Below, piece by piece: positions 27,315 to 36,539 of a stretch of 64,000 bases of DNA (position 1 is its first letter; every line of letters begins with the position of its first letter). Made by a program: the position numbers and the translations under genes. This DNA is from Fodinicurvata sp. EGI_FJ10296. GTDB lineage: Bacteria > Pseudomonadota > Alphaproteobacteria > DSM-16000 > Inquilinaceae. The stretch lies in assembly GCF_040712075.1 (NCBI RefSeq), contig NZ_JBFCVL010000004.1, positions 1 to 64,000 of the forward strand. Reading direction: 5' to 3'. A model generated the notes under the pieces. The model searched no databases. It was not told the DNA's origin and saw only the letters and a program-made list of their open reading frames with translations.

Positions 27315-27984
27315 GAACGCATCGCGTCCCACCCCACCGTCCGCCGCGGCGCCGTCGTCAAGGCGCACGCCACTGGACCACGTTGCCGCTGTCGGAAGCG
27401 CGGCCGACGCAGCCGTCACGCTGGCCGAGCGGCCGCATATCGCCAAGATCAGCCTGCGCGGCCGCCCGTCGGACGCCCAGTTCATGGCTGCCGCCGGGCG
27501 GGTCCTCGATATGGTACTGCCGACTGACCCGCTAAGCTCGGTCGGCACCACGGGGTCATACGGCACCGTCGCCGCCTTGAACCTGGGGCCGGACGAATGG
27601 CTGATCACAGCCGATCCGGGCGTCGAACGCAATCTGACACCAGCGCTGTCGGATGCCTTCGACGGCATCCACGCCGCCGTCGTCGACGTAACCGAGAACA
27701 GTACCGTGCTGCGCCTTGCGGGCGGCCGGGCCCGTGACACACTGGCAAAGGGGATGCCGCTCGACATCCACGACAGCCGGTTTCCGGTCGGCGCCGTCGC
27801 GCAGAGCCTGATCGCCAAGGCGGACGTCATCCTGCACCGGCAGGAAGACAGCACCGGTGCGCCGGTATTCGACATACATGTGCGTCGGTCCTTTGCCGCC
27901 TATCTGTGGCAATGGCTGTGCGATGCCGGCGGGGAATACGGGGTCGCCACGGTGCGCGCCCAAAGGGCGGCCGGGGCAACCTGA
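27307..27984 (+). CDS. soxG: sarcosine oxidase subunit gamma
   Basis: The 225-residue gamma subunit of sarcosine oxidase, a GcvT-related structural subunit. It shows the GPDEWLITADPG segment, the VDVTENSTVLRLAGGRARDTLAKG motif and the closing VRRSFAAYLWQWLCDAGGEYG. ATG at 27307 lies eight bases inside the end of soxA; upstream in-frame codons overlap soxA too far to be natural. The operon has no folD, purU or glyA next to it, unlike many sox operons; instead a degenerate flavoprotein and a homocysteine methyltransferase follow. Confidence 0.9.
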   Translation: MLENASRPTPPSAAAPSSRRTPLDHVAAVGSAADAAVTLAERPHIAKISLRGRPSDAQFMAAAGRVLDMVLPTDPLSSVGTTGSYGTVAALNLGPDEWLITADPGVERNLTPALSDAFDGIHAAVVDVTENSTVLRLAGGRARDTLAKGMPLDIHDSRFPVGAVAQSLIAKADVILHRQEDSTGAPVFDIHVRRSFAAYLWQWLCDAGGEYGVATVRAQRAAGAT

Positions 27985-28057
27985 ACGGGGTTGGAATCCG
28001 GGGCCGCCTGTTCGATCAGCGGCTCCGATCAAGTCGGTGTCTTAGGGGGAGAGGGCT

Positions 28058-29293
28058 ATGAAGAGCACGGTCACCATCGCAATCGTCGGCGCTACGGCGA
28101 CAGGCTGCGCGACCGCGGGTACCCTGGCGTCGTTCGGCTGGCAGGATATTCTCGTTCTCGACCGCCGGAAGCTTCCGGGCACCGTACCGTTCCCCGATAT
28201 CGATCCCGGCTTCGTCTTTGCGCCGCTCACGGCCGAGGACGACTTGCCGTTGCTGCGCGAATCCCACCTGATCGGTCGCGATCTGTCGTTCCGTGGCGAA
28301 ACGGCCTTCGACCGGGTCGGCAGTCTGACGATTGCAACCACGTCGGACGGGATGGACGCGCTCACCAACCGCGCGGCAGTTCTCGCCGCCGCCGGAGTCG
28401 AGGTCGTCATCCTCACCGCGACCGAAACGGCCATGCGCCTGCCACTGGTCGACCCTGCGCGGATCGCCGGCTCCTTGTCTGTTCCCGGCGACGGCATCAT
28501 CCGGCCGCATGTCGTGCGCGCGGGACTGATCGAGCGCACGATCGAACCCGCCTCGCCGGTACGGAACGTCGACGCGGAGTCGGCCGTCATCTTTCGCGGC
28601 GATGTCGACGTCAACAGCATTCAGCAGACCGACCGGGGCTGGCGAATCGACAGCAGCCGAGGGGCCGTCGATGCCCGCTTCGTGGTCTGGACAGGCGACG
28701 GCGCGCCACAGCCACTGAATCGGGGACCAATCGGTCAGCCGCCCCGTGCCCTCTACGTCGAGACGGCGCCCCTGCCCGGCCTGAAATGGCTGGCGGATCG
28801 CGAAGTTACGCTGCCGGCCGTCCATCACTGGGAAAGCGGCCTATCGCTCAGACAGCGTCACAGTTGCCTCGGCATTCTGGGAACGGCAACGGTCACCGGC
28901 CGGAACGGGCGCGACCAGGGACTTGCTCTCGCCGCCCGCGCTGCGGAACTCTTCCCGGAGTTGGGTCATGCCAGTATCTCGACGTCCAGTCTGGTAAACG
29001 CCCTGCCGACCCGCGGGCAGCCGTCGGTTCAATCGGCCCTTGCTGGCGGGATGAACCCGATGGTCGATACCGGGATAGCCTGCCCGCCGGTACCTTGCGG
29101 GCTGGCCGTCGGTCTCGGGCGCCGCATTGCCCGCGACATCGCCGGCGATTCGGCCGAGCGTCGCGCGGCGCGGGACCGCGACCTTTGCCGCCTGGAGTCG
29201 GCGCCGGCAGCCTGGATGGCCGGCGAAGGGGCCGATCGGTGGGCGAGCCCATGGACCGCCGACGACACCGGAATTGGTGCGACCCTTCACTGA
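28058..29293 (+). CDS. degenerate DAO-like flavoprotein homologue
   Basis: A 411-residue protein that looks like a member of the FAD-dependent DAO family with an eroded cofactor site. The N-terminal strand reads IVGATATGCATAGTLASFGWQDILVLDRR: the helix-strand pattern is right but the required GxGxxG glycines are mostly replaced. The middle and C-terminal part keep the family layout (IRPHVVRAGLIER, FPELGHASISTSSLVNALPTRGQPSV, MVDTGIACPPVPCGLAVGLGRRIARDI). ATG at 28058 follows GGGGGAGAGG. It lies between soxG and the homocysteine methyltransferase. It may be a non-catalytic partner, a transport or assembly factor, or a decaying gene. The full-length open frame argues against simple decay. Confidence 0.6.
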   Translation: MKSTVTIAIVGATATGCATAGTLASFGWQDILVLDRRKLPGTVPFPDIDPGFVFAPLTAEDDLPLLRESHLIGRDLSFRGETAFDRVGSLTIATTSDGMDALTNRAAVLAAAGVEVVILTATETAMRLPLVDPARIAGSLSVPGDGIIRPHVVRAGLIERTIEPASPVRNVDAESAVIFRGDVDVNSIQQTDRGWRIDSSRGAVDARFVVWTGDGAPQPLNRGPIGQPPRALYVETAPLPGLKWLADREVTLPAVHHWESGLSLRQRHSCLGILGTATVTGRNGRDQGLALAARAAELFPELGHASISTSSLVNALPTRGQPSVQSALAGGMNPMVDTGIACPPVPCGLAVGLGRRIARDIAGDSAERRAARDRDLCRLESAPAAWMAGEGADRWASPWTADDTGIGATLH

Positions 29294-29365
29294 TCCCTCT
29301 CGCCGGCAACTCTCACTGGCCCCGACACAAAATATTGCCTGACTCCGGCGAAAGGGTACCTGCCG

Positions 29366-30445
29366 ATGTCGTCACTGTTCTCCGAGCTTCTGGAAACCCG
29401 GCCGGTTCTGGTTGCGGACGGGGCCATGGGCACCAGCCTGTTCGCTCTCGGGCTCGAAACGGGCGATTGTCCGGAACGCTGGAATATCGACCACCCTGAC
29501 AAGGTGGCGAGCGTCCACGCCGGATTCGTCGAGGCGGGAAGTGACCTGTTCCTGACCAACACCTTCGGGGCCAACCGCCGCCGCCTGATGCTTCACGAAG
29601 CTACCGACCGGGTCGGCGACTTCAATCGGGTGGGGGCGGCCATCGGCCGGCGCGTGGCCGATGATGCCCGCGCCCGCACCGGCAAACGAGTAGCGGTCTG
29701 CGGCTCCGTCGGTCCGACGGGCGATATTCTGGCGCCCGTGGGCGCCTTGTCGATCGCCGAGGCCACGGCCGTATTCGCCGAGCAGATGGTGGCTCTGGCC
29801 GAAGGGGGCGTCGATGCTATCTGGATCGAAACCATTTCGTCGCGTGAGGAACTGCAGGCAGCATTGGCCGCCGCTGCGGAAATCGGTCTGCCGGTCGTGG
29901 CGACCATGAGCTTCGATACCCATGGACGTACGATGATGGGCCTCACCCCGGCTGACGCCCTGGCCAGCGCGCTTGCCGCCACCGGTGCCGGTGGTGTGAG
30001 TGCGGCCCCGGCGGCATTCGGCGCCAATTGCGGCATCGGGCCGGCCCAGTTGCTGGAAAGTGTTCTCGCCCTTCGGCAAGCCGGGCCGACGCCGATCGTG
30101 GCCAAGGGCAATTGCGGCATTCCAGTCTACAAGGACGGCCAGCTTTCCTATTCCGGCAGTCCGGAAATCATGGGCGATTATGCCTGTCTTGCCCGCGATG
30201 CCGGCGCCAGAATTATCGGTGGCTGCTGCGGCACGACACCAGCCCATATCGCGGCGATCGCGCGCACTCTGGCCGCTCGTCCGACGGGTCCATCGCCGGA
30301 CTATGCGACAATCGAACGGGTACTGGGAGCCATTGCAACCATCGGGGCATCCGCTACAGAGCAGGCGGAACCGGGCGGAGACGAGCAATCACCCGCGGGG
30401 CGCGGCCGCCGACGCGGCCGTGCCCAATCCCGTGCGGCATCGTAA
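29366..30445 (+). CDS. bmt: betaine-type homocysteine S-methyltransferase
   Basis: A 359-residue zinc methyltransferase of the Pfam homocysteine S-methyltransferase family, which moves a methyl group from betaine or a related donor to homocysteine to make methionine. Zinc ligands are Cys222 (GANCGIG) and Cys287-Cys288 (GGCCGTTPAHI). The N-terminal DGAMGTSLFALGL and NTFGANRRRL motifs are typical. Near-identical domain order is seen in the short bacterial betaine-homocysteine enzymes found near corrinoid clusters. The last 25 residues form an Arg-rich tail (RGRRRGRAQSR). It is the last plus-strand gene before the convergent corrinoid cluster; only 18 bases separate its stop from the ClpP-like stop. 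Confidence 0.85.
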   Translation: MSSLFSELLETRPVLVADGAMGTSLFALGLETGDCPERWNIDHPDKVASVHAGFVEAGSDLFLTNTFGANRRRLMLHEATDRVGDFNRVGAAIGRRVADDARARTGKRVAVCGSVGPTGDILAPVGALSIAEATAVFAEQMVALAEGGVDAIWIETISSREELQAALAAAAEIGLPVVATMSFDTHGRTMMGLTPADALASALAATGAGGVSAAPAAFGANCGIGPAQLLESVLALRQAGPTPIVAKGNCGIPVYKDGQLSYSGSPEIMGDYACLARDAGARIIGGCCGTTPAHIAAIARTLAARPTGPSPDYATIERVLGAIATIGASATEQAEPGGDEQSPAGRGRRRGRAQSRAAS

Positions 30446-30463
30446 GAACGACGCCGCGCGAAC

Positions 30464-31084
30464 CTATCGGATTTCGCTCTGGACGTTGATGATTTTGCCG
30501 GCCAGACCGTAGTTGATCGCCTCTTCAGCGCCCATCCAATAATCGCGGTCGGTATCCTTGGCGATACGATCCAATGATTGGCCGGTTGCCTTGGCAAAAA
30601 TCCGGTTCAGCCGCTCGCGCATCTTGATGATTTCGCGCGCCTGAATCTCGATGTCGGCAGCCGGACCGCCGGCACCGCCGGACGGCTGGTGCAACAGGAA
30701 ACGGGTGTTCGGGGTGCAGAAACGACGCTCCGTCGGCACCGACACATAGATGAGCGCGCCGGCACTCGCCACCCAGCCTGACCCGATGATATAGACCGGG
30801 GCGTCGATGAACTGGATCATGTCGTGGATCATGTCGCCGGATTCCACGTGTCCGCCCGGCGACGAAACGATCACCTGGATGGGATCCTTCGACGCTTCGG
30901 CCAGTGCCAGCAGCCGGGCGGTCGTGTCGCGGGCAACATTCTGATTGATCTGCCCTGCAATCAGTACCTTGCGCCCGTCAAAAAGGTGTTTTTCGACCTG
31001 ATAGGTCGAGGGTCGGCTCCGCTCGTCGTCGTCGTCCGACTCCAGTCGAGTGGATGGGGCGGCGGAATGACTGTTGATTGTCAT
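30464..31084 (-). CDS. ClpP-like proteolytic subunit
   Basis: A 206-residue serine protease of the ClpP family. The triad is present: Ser107 in WVASAGALI, His132 in FLLHQPSGG and Asp181 in KDTDRDYWM, with the 25- and 49-residue spacings of E. coli ClpP. The oxyanion glycines ([17 protein letters not shown]) are also there. The first 30 residues form an acidic, Ser-rich extension ([10 protein letters not shown]). Unlike housekeeping ClpP it has no clpX or tig neighbour; it ends the minus-strand corrinoid cluster, 157 bases after the RACo-type gene. Its likely targets are not known. Confidence 0.87.
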   Translation of the reverse strand: MTINSHSAAPSTRLESDDDDERSRPSTYQVEKHLFDGRKVLIAGQINQNVARDTTARLLALAEASKDPIQVIVSSPGGHVESGDMIHDMIQFIDAPVYIIGSGWVASAGALIYVSVPTERRFCTPNTRFLLHQPSGGAGGPAADIEIQAREIIKMRERLNRIFAKATGQSLDRIAKDTDRDYWMGAEEAINYGLAGKIINVQSEIR

Positions 31085-31241
31085 CAAGGTTTTCCCGGTC
31101 ACTGCAAGTAGGCATCCAGGGACGACCCGATCACGGGAACGCCCCTCATGTTTGGTAACGTATCGCACCCCTGCCCGGCAACCGCAACAGTCGCCAATCA
31201 CCGGGACCAATAGCAGCAGGGGAGCGACCGCATCATTCCGA

Positions 31242-33419
31242 TCACGGGACGAGCCCGATACCGGCCCCGCCGTCGGAAGTACCGGCGCCTGAAAAACCCG
31301 GCTCCGGCCCGGTATTGACAGCCGATTCGGCAAGCGGCCCCGCCGCCAGCGGCGAGGTTGTTGACGACCCACGCCGCCGCAGTCCGCGGCGACGGCCGCC
31401 GCCGCCCTCGTCAGGGATGGGGGCCGATGGCAAGGAAATCGCCGCGCGCAGCGACGGGAACGGATCGACGCGATGGGGAATCGCCATGGCGTCGACGAAA
31501 TGCTCCTGGAATCGCGGCTCGACGGCGGTTTCGACCTTTTCCACCGTTCGCACGAGCGCCTCGATCTCCTGGCGTGCCAGCCGATTGACCAGCGCAATCC
31601 TTGCCCCCGTACCGGCGGCATTGCCGGCGGAGGTCACCTTGGCCGGATCGCAGTCGGGTATCAGGCCCAGCACCATCGCATACGTAGTATCAATATGGCT
31701 GCCGAACGCGCCGGCCAGCGTTATCCGGTCCACCCGGTCGATGCCGAAACGGTCCATCAGCAGGCGGATACCGGCGTAAAGCGCAGCCTTGGCCAGCTGA
31801 ATCGCGCGAATATCGCCCTGGGTGATCCGGATTTCTCCCGACATCAGGTCACCTGGGAACAGGACATAGCTGCAGGTCCGGCCATCGGCGACAACGCGGG
31901 GAGTCCGTCCGGCCATCGCCGGATCGATGATTCCGTCCGGCCGCAATATGCCGGACAGAAACAATTCGCCCACCCCCTCGATGATGCCCGAACCGCAGAT
32001 GCCGGTAATGCCCGTCGGCCGAACGGCATCGGCGAAGCCGGCCTCATCCGACCAGAGATCGCTGCCGATGATCTTGTATCGCGGCTCCAGCGATTCCGGG
32101 TCGATGCGGATGCGCTCGATCGCGCCCGGGGCGGCCCGCTGGCCGCTGCTGATCTGTGCGCCCTCAAAGGCCGGCCCGGTCGGGCTGGAACACGCCATCA
32201 GCCGGTGCCGGTTGCCCAGCACGATTTCCGCGTTCGTGCCGACATCAACGATCAGGCGCACCTCGTCGCTCAGATGTGGCCCTTCGGACAGAATAACCGC
32301 TGCGGTATCGGCACCGACATGTCCGGCAATGCACGGCAGCACATAGACACGGGCATTGGGATTGATCTTGAGATCGAGTTCCTGAGCCCAGAGGTTGATC
32401 GCGCTGTCGGTGGCAAGCGCGAAGGGTGCGCCGCCCAGTTCGGTCGGATCGATGCCCAGCAACAGGTGATGCATGATAGGATTGCCGACAAAAGTCGCCT
32501 CCAGCACCTCCGACGGCGCAATCCCGGCCTGCGCCGTCACATCCCCCACCAGAGAGTTGAGGGCGCCGTAAAGAGCCTCTGTCATCCTGGTATGGCCACC
32601 GGGATTCATCATGACATAGGAAACCCGGCTCATCAGGTCTTCGCCGAACCGGATCTGCGGGTTCATGATGCCACCCGCGGCGATAACCTCGCCGGTTTCA
32701 AGGTCGCACAGATGCGCCGCGATCGTGGTCGAGCCAATATCGAACGCAATGCCGTATGCCTTGTCGCGGAAGCCCGGCCACACCGCCAGCAGGCGGATGC
32801 CCTCGCGTACGGCGACGGTAACGTGCCAATCGCCGTCGCGCAGCGCCTTTTGCAGGGTCTGAAGCACGCGAAGGTCGCAATGCAGGCCCGAAATGTCCCA
32901 TTGCTCGGCCAGCGCGATTTCCAGCCGCCTGAGATCGCCGGAAGGATCGTGCATGTCGGGTTCGCGCACTTCGACGTAGTGCAGCTTGACCTCGGGATCG
33001 ACCTTGATGTCCCGGACCTCGGCCCGCTTGCGCACCAGTTGCTTGTGCACCTGACTTTCGGCCGGTACGTCGACGACGAGATCGCCGCCGATCAGGGCCT
33101 GACAGGACAAACGCCGGCCATTGGCGAGTCCCCGTTTAAGGGCGTATCGCTGCTCGGCCACGTCGATCGGCGACAACGCGTCGGCGCGGGACACGATGCC
33201 GTGTTTGGGAAAGTTGCCCTCGGCGACGTCGATCTGACAGCGACCGCAGATCGAGCGGCCGCCGCAGACGCTGTCCAGATCCACGCCCAGCCGCCGGGCA
33301 GCGGTCAGAACCGGCGTTCCAACCGCAAATCGGCCCCGGCGGCCGGAGGGCAGAAACACCACCAGCGCCTCGGCCGGTGCGTCGGATCGGCCGGCATATG
33401 CATGCATTTCATCGGTCAT
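31242..33419 (-). CDS. RACo-type ASKHA corrinoid-protein reactivator with 2Fe-2S domain (DUF4445)
   Basis: A 725-residue ATP-dependent reductive activator that returns oxidised Co(II) corrinoid to Co(I). Residues about 18-110 are a plant-type ferredoxin domain with Cys52, Cys58, Cys61 and Cys106 as ligands of a 2Fe-2S cluster. A linker follows, then an ASKHA ATPase: phosphate-1 loop [14 protein letters not shown], connect/phosphate-2 region [16 protein letters not shown] and [14 protein letters not shown]. The last 60 residues are Gly/Arg/Pro-rich ([15 protein letters not shown]) and look disordered. ATG at 33419 is chosen at the start of the ferredoxin region. It works with the corrinoid protein and methyltransferases of the same cluster. 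Confidence 0.92.
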   Translation of the reverse strand: MTDEMHAYAGRSDAPAEALVVFLPSGRRGRFAVGTPVLTAARRLGVDLDSVCGGRSICGRCQIDVAEGNFPKHGIVSRADALSPIDVAEQRYALKRGLANGRRLSCQALIGGDLVVDVPAESQVHKQLVRKRAEVRDIKVDPEVKLHYVEVREPDMHDPSGDLRRLEIALAEQWDISGLHCDLRVLQTLQKALRDGDWHVTVAVREGIRLLAVWPGFRDKAYGIAFDIGSTTIAAHLCDLETGEVIAAGGIMNPQIRFGEDLMSRVSYVMMNPGGHTRMTEALYGALNSLVGDVTAQAGIAPSEVLEATFVGNPIMHHLLLGIDPTELGGAPFALATDSAINLWAQELDLKINPNARVYVLPCIAGHVGADTAAVILSEGPHLSDEVRLIVDVGTNAEIVLGNRHRLMACSSPTGPAFEGAQISSGQRAAPGAIERIRIDPESLEPRYKIIGSDLWSDEAGFADAVRPTGITGICGSGIIEGVGELFLSGILRPDGIIDPAMAGRTPRVVADGRTCSYVLFPGDLMSGEIRITQGDIRAIQLAKAALYAGIRLLMDRFGIDRVDRITLAGAFGSHIDTTYAMVLGLIPDCDPAKVTSAGNAAGTGARIALVNRLARQEIEALVRTVEKVETAVEPRFQEHFVDAMAIPHRVDPFPSLRAAISLPSAPIPDEGGGGRRRGLRRRGSSTTSPLAAGPLAESAVNTGPEPGFSGAGTSDGGAGIGLVP

Positions 33420-33505
33420 TGGCTGGTACTCCCAATCCGGCGCGATCCCGGCCGGCGCGACCACGGAACGCCGTCATTCACGCTGCGAACCCAACTGGCC
33501 CGAAG

Positions 33506-34408
33506 CTAACTGGCCCGGCGGCGGCGGCCTTCCCGATTGCTCCGCCCGCTGCCGGCAACGGTCGCGGGATCGCGGTACTTGCCGATCCAGCGCTTGCAGT
33601 CCGGATCGCGGCCATTCAGGACATCGGCGGCGCGGATGCCGACCATGTCTTCCTCGTGCAGCGGGTTCATGATCGCCGACGTCATGCCCGCGCCCGACGC
33701 CATCGCCAGAAAGGCCATGTTCATGCCGCGCCGGTTCGGCAGCCCGAACGAAATGTTGGATGCGCCGCAGGTCGTATTGACACCCAGTTCGTCGCGCAGC
33801 CGACGGACGAGCTGGAAAACTTGCAACCCGGCAGTGTTGATCGCCCCGATCGGCATGACGAGCGGATCGACCACGATATCAGAGCGCGGAATGCCATAAT
33901 CGGCGGCATGTTCCACGATCTTGCGGGCCACGGCAAAACGAACGTCGGGATCCTCGGAGATTCCGGTTTCGTCGTTGGAGATCGCGACCACCGCGCAATT
34001 GTATTTCTTGACCAGCGGCAGAACCGCCTCCAGGCGCTCTTCCTCGCCGGTCACGGAATTCAGCAGCGGCTTGCCCTTGTAAACCTCCAGCCCGGCGGCA
34101 AGCGCCTCAAGCACGGAGCTGTCGATGGAGAGCGGCAGATCGGTCAGCGACTGGACGAGTTGAATGGTCTTGGCCAGGATCGCCGGTTCGTCCGCCAGCG
34201 GAATGCCGGCATTGACGTCAAGCATATGGGCGCCCGCTTCGACCTGTGCTAGCGTGTCGGCCTCCACACGGCTGAAGTCGCCAGCCGCCATCTCCTGAGA
34301 CAAGAGCTTGCGTCCCGTCGGATTGATCCGTTCGCCGATCACGCGGAACGGCCGGTCGAATCCGATGACAACCTCTTTCGTCGCTGAACTCACCACGGTA
34401 TCGGTCAT
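33506..34408 (-). CDS. corrinoid:tetrahydrofolate methyltransferase (pterin-binding family)
   Basis: A 300-residue TIM-barrel protein of the dihydropteroate-synthase/methyl-THF transferase family. It has the GERINPTGRKLLSQEMAAGD N-terminus, GAHMLDVNAGIP, PLSIDSSV, and NTTCGASNISFGLPNR with the conserved Asn that contacts the pterin. In the cluster it would take the methyl group from the corrinoid protein to THF. The last 13 residues are Arg-rich (REGRRRRAS). It lies 86 bases before the RACo-type gene on the same strand, and is separated from the rest of the corrinoid genes by an oppositely oriented transporter. Confidence 0.9.
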   Translation of the reverse strand: MTDTVVSSATKEVVIGFDRPFRVIGERINPTGRKLLSQEMAAGDFSRVEADTLAQVEAGAHMLDVNAGIPLADEPAILAKTIQLVQSLTDLPLSIDSSVLEALAAGLEVYKGKPLLNSVTGEEERLEAVLPLVKKYNCAVVAISNDETGISEDPDVRFAVARKIVEHAADYGIPRSDIVVDPLVMPIGAINTAGLQVFQLVRRLRDELGVNTTCGASNISFGLPNRRGMNMAFLAMASGAGMTSAIMNPLHEEDMVGIRAADVLNGRDPDCKRWIGKYRDPATVAGSGRSNREGRRRRAS

Positions 34409-34559
34409 GCTCTCGTGCCTTGCCTGTCTTACCGACGAGCCGCCGGCCGGTCGTCTTCCCGTTCAGCCTACGCCACGGAATCCGGCGGTGATGGCCGGTT
34501 TCCGGCTTTCAATTGCCCGTTGGCGGCAAACCCTGCGCCGCAGCGGGCGGGGCTGAGCG

Positions 34560-35480
34560 ATGGCCACGATCGTTTTCGCCGTACTGCCGGTATTCCTGAT
34601 GCTGTTCGTCGGCAATCTGCTCCGCAGGGTGCGATTTCTGGACGAGGCTTTCTGGCCGGCGGCCGAAAAACTGACTTTCATGGTGCTGATACCGGCCCTG
34701 CTGCTGCGCAGCGTCGCGACCGCCGATCTCAGCGGCGTGGCGATCCTGCCGATGGCCGGTGCCGTCGTCGCCACCATCCTGGTCGGCTTTGCCCTGAGCG
34801 AGATATTGCGGCGCGTTCTGGACATTCCCGGACCCGCCCATACGTCGGTCGTTCAGGGCACGATCCGCTTCAACGTCTATATCGCCCTGCCGGTGATCGC
34901 TGGCGTCTTCGGTCCCGAGGGCGTCGCACTTGTTGCCGTCCCGATCGCCGTGATCCCGCCGACCGTCAACGTGCTGTCGATCTGGTCCCTTGCCCGCCAC
35001 GGCGCGGCACAGAGCCCCACGCTCGCCGGAACCGCGCTGACGATCGCGCGAAATCCCTTCATCCTTGCGACTCTGGCCGGCGCTTTGCTGAATGTCACTG
35101 CTATCGGCCTGCCACCGGTCATCCGGCAGATGGTCGACATCATGGCGGATGCCTCGTTGCTGATCGGGCTTCTGGTCGCCGGGGCCGGGCTGCGCCTGAC
35201 GCTGGACCGCAGCCGCGTCGCCCTGGCCGTGCTGGCGACGGGACTGCGTTTCGTCGTCATGCCGGCAGTCGCATTCGTTGCCTGCCTGATCGCGGGAATC
35301 GACGGAATCGCGATGGGAACGGTGGTTGTCTTCTCCAGCGTGCCAACCGCCACGGCCAGTTATGTCCTCGCCCGGCAGATGGGCGGCGATGCCGACCTCA
35401 TGGCCGTCATCATTACATTGCAGACGGGACTGGGGCTTATCTCGATACCGCTGACGCTGTACCTGATCGGAGCGGGATAG
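34560..35480 (+). CDS. AEC family transporter
   Basis: A 306-residue polytopic membrane protein of the auxin-efflux-carrier (AEC) family. It begins IVFAVLPVFLMLFVGNLLRR, with KLTFMVLIPALLLRSVA in the second span, and about eight to ten predicted spans. It is on the plus strand, inside a minus-strand corrinoid cluster, so it splits MttB-corrinoid-DUF1638 from the methyl-THF transferase-RACo part. It could carry the methylated substrate or a product, but AEC substrates are diverse and this is inference from position only. Confidence 0.85.
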   Translation: MATIVFAVLPVFLMLFVGNLLRRVRFLDEAFWPAAEKLTFMVLIPALLLRSVATADLSGVAILPMAGAVVATILVGFALSEILRRVLDIPGPAHTSVVQGTIRFNVYIALPVIAGVFGPEGVALVAVPIAVIPPTVNVLSIWSLARHGAAQSPTLAGTALTIARNPFILATLAGALLNVTAIGLPPVIRQMVDIMADASLLIGLLVAGAGLRLTLDRSRVALAVLATGLRFVVMPAVAFVACLIAGIDGIAMGTVVVFSSVPTATASYVLARQMGGDADLMAVIITLQTGLGLISIPLTLYLIGAG

Positions 35481-35488
35481 CGCCCGGA

Positions 35489-35836
35489 TTACTCGCCGAC
35501 TTCTTCCGGTGTCAGGCGACCGCCGGCCAGCGCCACGGCACGCAGGCGCTCACGGCCCCATTCGGCCTCGATTCCGGCGACGGCGGCGTCGAGCGCCGCC
35601 TCGAAATCCTGCCCGAAATCCGCGGCGAGCGGCTGCGGTTCGCCGCGCCGCCAGTCGGCGAGATAGGCCTCGGAGTCGCGCGCGCCGCCGCGCATGGCCG
35701 CGGTGTCGATGGCCTCCTGAAAGCGGTCCGGCAACAGCCGTTTCGCCTGGTTGCGCCGGCCCGCCTTCACCGTGACCTGCGATGGAATATCCCGCCAATA
35801 GACGATGGTCAGCTCACGCATCGGTTCGGTCATCAT
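35489..35836 (-). CDS. virulence-factor domain (PF13769-like) protein
   Basis: A 115-residue protein whose middle resembles the small 'virulence factor' domain family: ELTIVYWRDIPSQVTVKAGRRNQAKRLLPDRFQEAIDTAAMRGG, then SEAYLADWRRGEPQPLAAD. The family name reflects historical annotation and does not define a function. It begins with a double ATG (35836/35833) that overlaps the end of the DUF1638 gene by about 20 bases, so the two are probably co-translated. It occurs as a companion of corrinoid methyltransferase genes here; a role in methylated-amine metabolism is inference. Confidence 0.7.
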   Translation of the reverse strand: MMTEPMRELTIVYWRDIPSQVTVKAGRRNQAKRLLPDRFQEAIDTAAMRGGARDSEAYLADWRRGEPQPLAADFGQDFEAALDAAVAGIEAEWGRERLRAVALAGGRLTPEEVGE

Positions 35837-36509
35837 GCGGCCCTTTCGGCTGTCGTTCCATGACTGGCTTTCCGGGGCTGGCTTTCCGGGGCTGGCTTTC
35901 CGGAGGGCTGGCGAGCCAATCGCCCAGCACGCCATAACCGACCGATCGCCGCTCGAAAGCAAGGCCTAGCCGGTCGGCGCCGGCCCGCGCCCGGCGGTCG
36001 AGTTCGGGATCATCGGTTTGTGCCAGATAGACCAGACGGCGATAGTTGCCGAAATACATCTCCAGCAGTTCCGGATGCCGGTCGATGCCCAGCCCCTTGA
36101 CGATGAGCGTCTCGAATTGCCGGGCGAGGAAGTCGGTCAGGAAGAAGGTACCGATTTCGTCGTCGACGATTTGCGCGATCGTCGCCGCCCCGCCGAACAC
36201 ATCGTAGCAATGGGCGCCGGGCAGCCGGGTTACGCCATGGCGTTCCAGCACGCGATCCAGGGCCCCGCCAGTACCGCAATCGGCATATCCCACCAGCACC
36301 CGATCGAAGCGCGCCGTCAGATCGTGAAGCGCCGCATCGACGCGGTCGGGGATTGCCTGAGGGCGGTTATGGAGCGCTGCCGGCAGGCAGGTGAGATGCA
36401 TATGAGACCAGCCGTGACGATCGATCAGGGACCGGATCTCGCGCGCCAATGCCCCGCAAGCCAATATGGCCGTGCTGAAATTACCCGGGATCGCCTCTGA
36501 CGTCGCCAT
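35814..36509 (-). CDS. DUF1638 domain-containing protein
   Basis: A 231-residue soluble protein of the DUF1638 family. It shows TAILACGALAREIRSLIDRHGW near the start, LPAALHNRPQAIPDRVDAALHD, VLVGYADCGTGGALDRVLERHG and LPGAHCYDVFGG, with several conserved Cys and His that could bind metal or a cofactor. Function is not known. The gene follows the corrinoid protein by 30 bases and overlaps the virulence-factor-domain gene. Its last 25 codons run through a 14-bp tandem repeat that gives a repeated SPGKP-like tail, so changes in copy number would shift its C-terminus out of frame. Confidence 0.8.
   Translation of the reverse strand: MATSEAIPGNFSTAILACGALAREIRSLIDRHGWSHMHLTCLPAALHNRPQAIPDRVDAALHDLTARFDRVLVGYADCGTGGALDRVLERHGVTRLPGAHCYDVFGGAATIAQIVDDEIGTFFLTDFLARQFETLIVKGLGIDRHPELLEMYFGNYRRLVYLAQTDDPELDRRARAGADRLGLAFERRSVGYGVLGDWLASPPESQPRKASPGKPVMERQPKGPHDDRTDA
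35864..35905 (+). repeat. 14-bp tandem repeat, three copies, inside a coding region
   Basis: CTGGCTTTCCGGGG is repeated at 35864-35877 and 35878-35891, with a third copy (35892-35905) differing in its last bases. It lies in the 3-prime end of the DUF1638 gene. Fourteen is not a multiple of three, so gain or loss of one unit would frameshift that protein's tail. Confidence 0.85.
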
Positions 36510-36539
36510 GGCTCTGCTCCCTCAGTCAGTCTCCCTTGA

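Noticed and set aside
31473-33509. Long plus-strand open frame antisense to the RACo-type gene
   Set aside because: Composition (His, Arg, Asp, Gly rich) is typical of antisense shadow; minus strand has the ferredoxin and ASKHA motifs.
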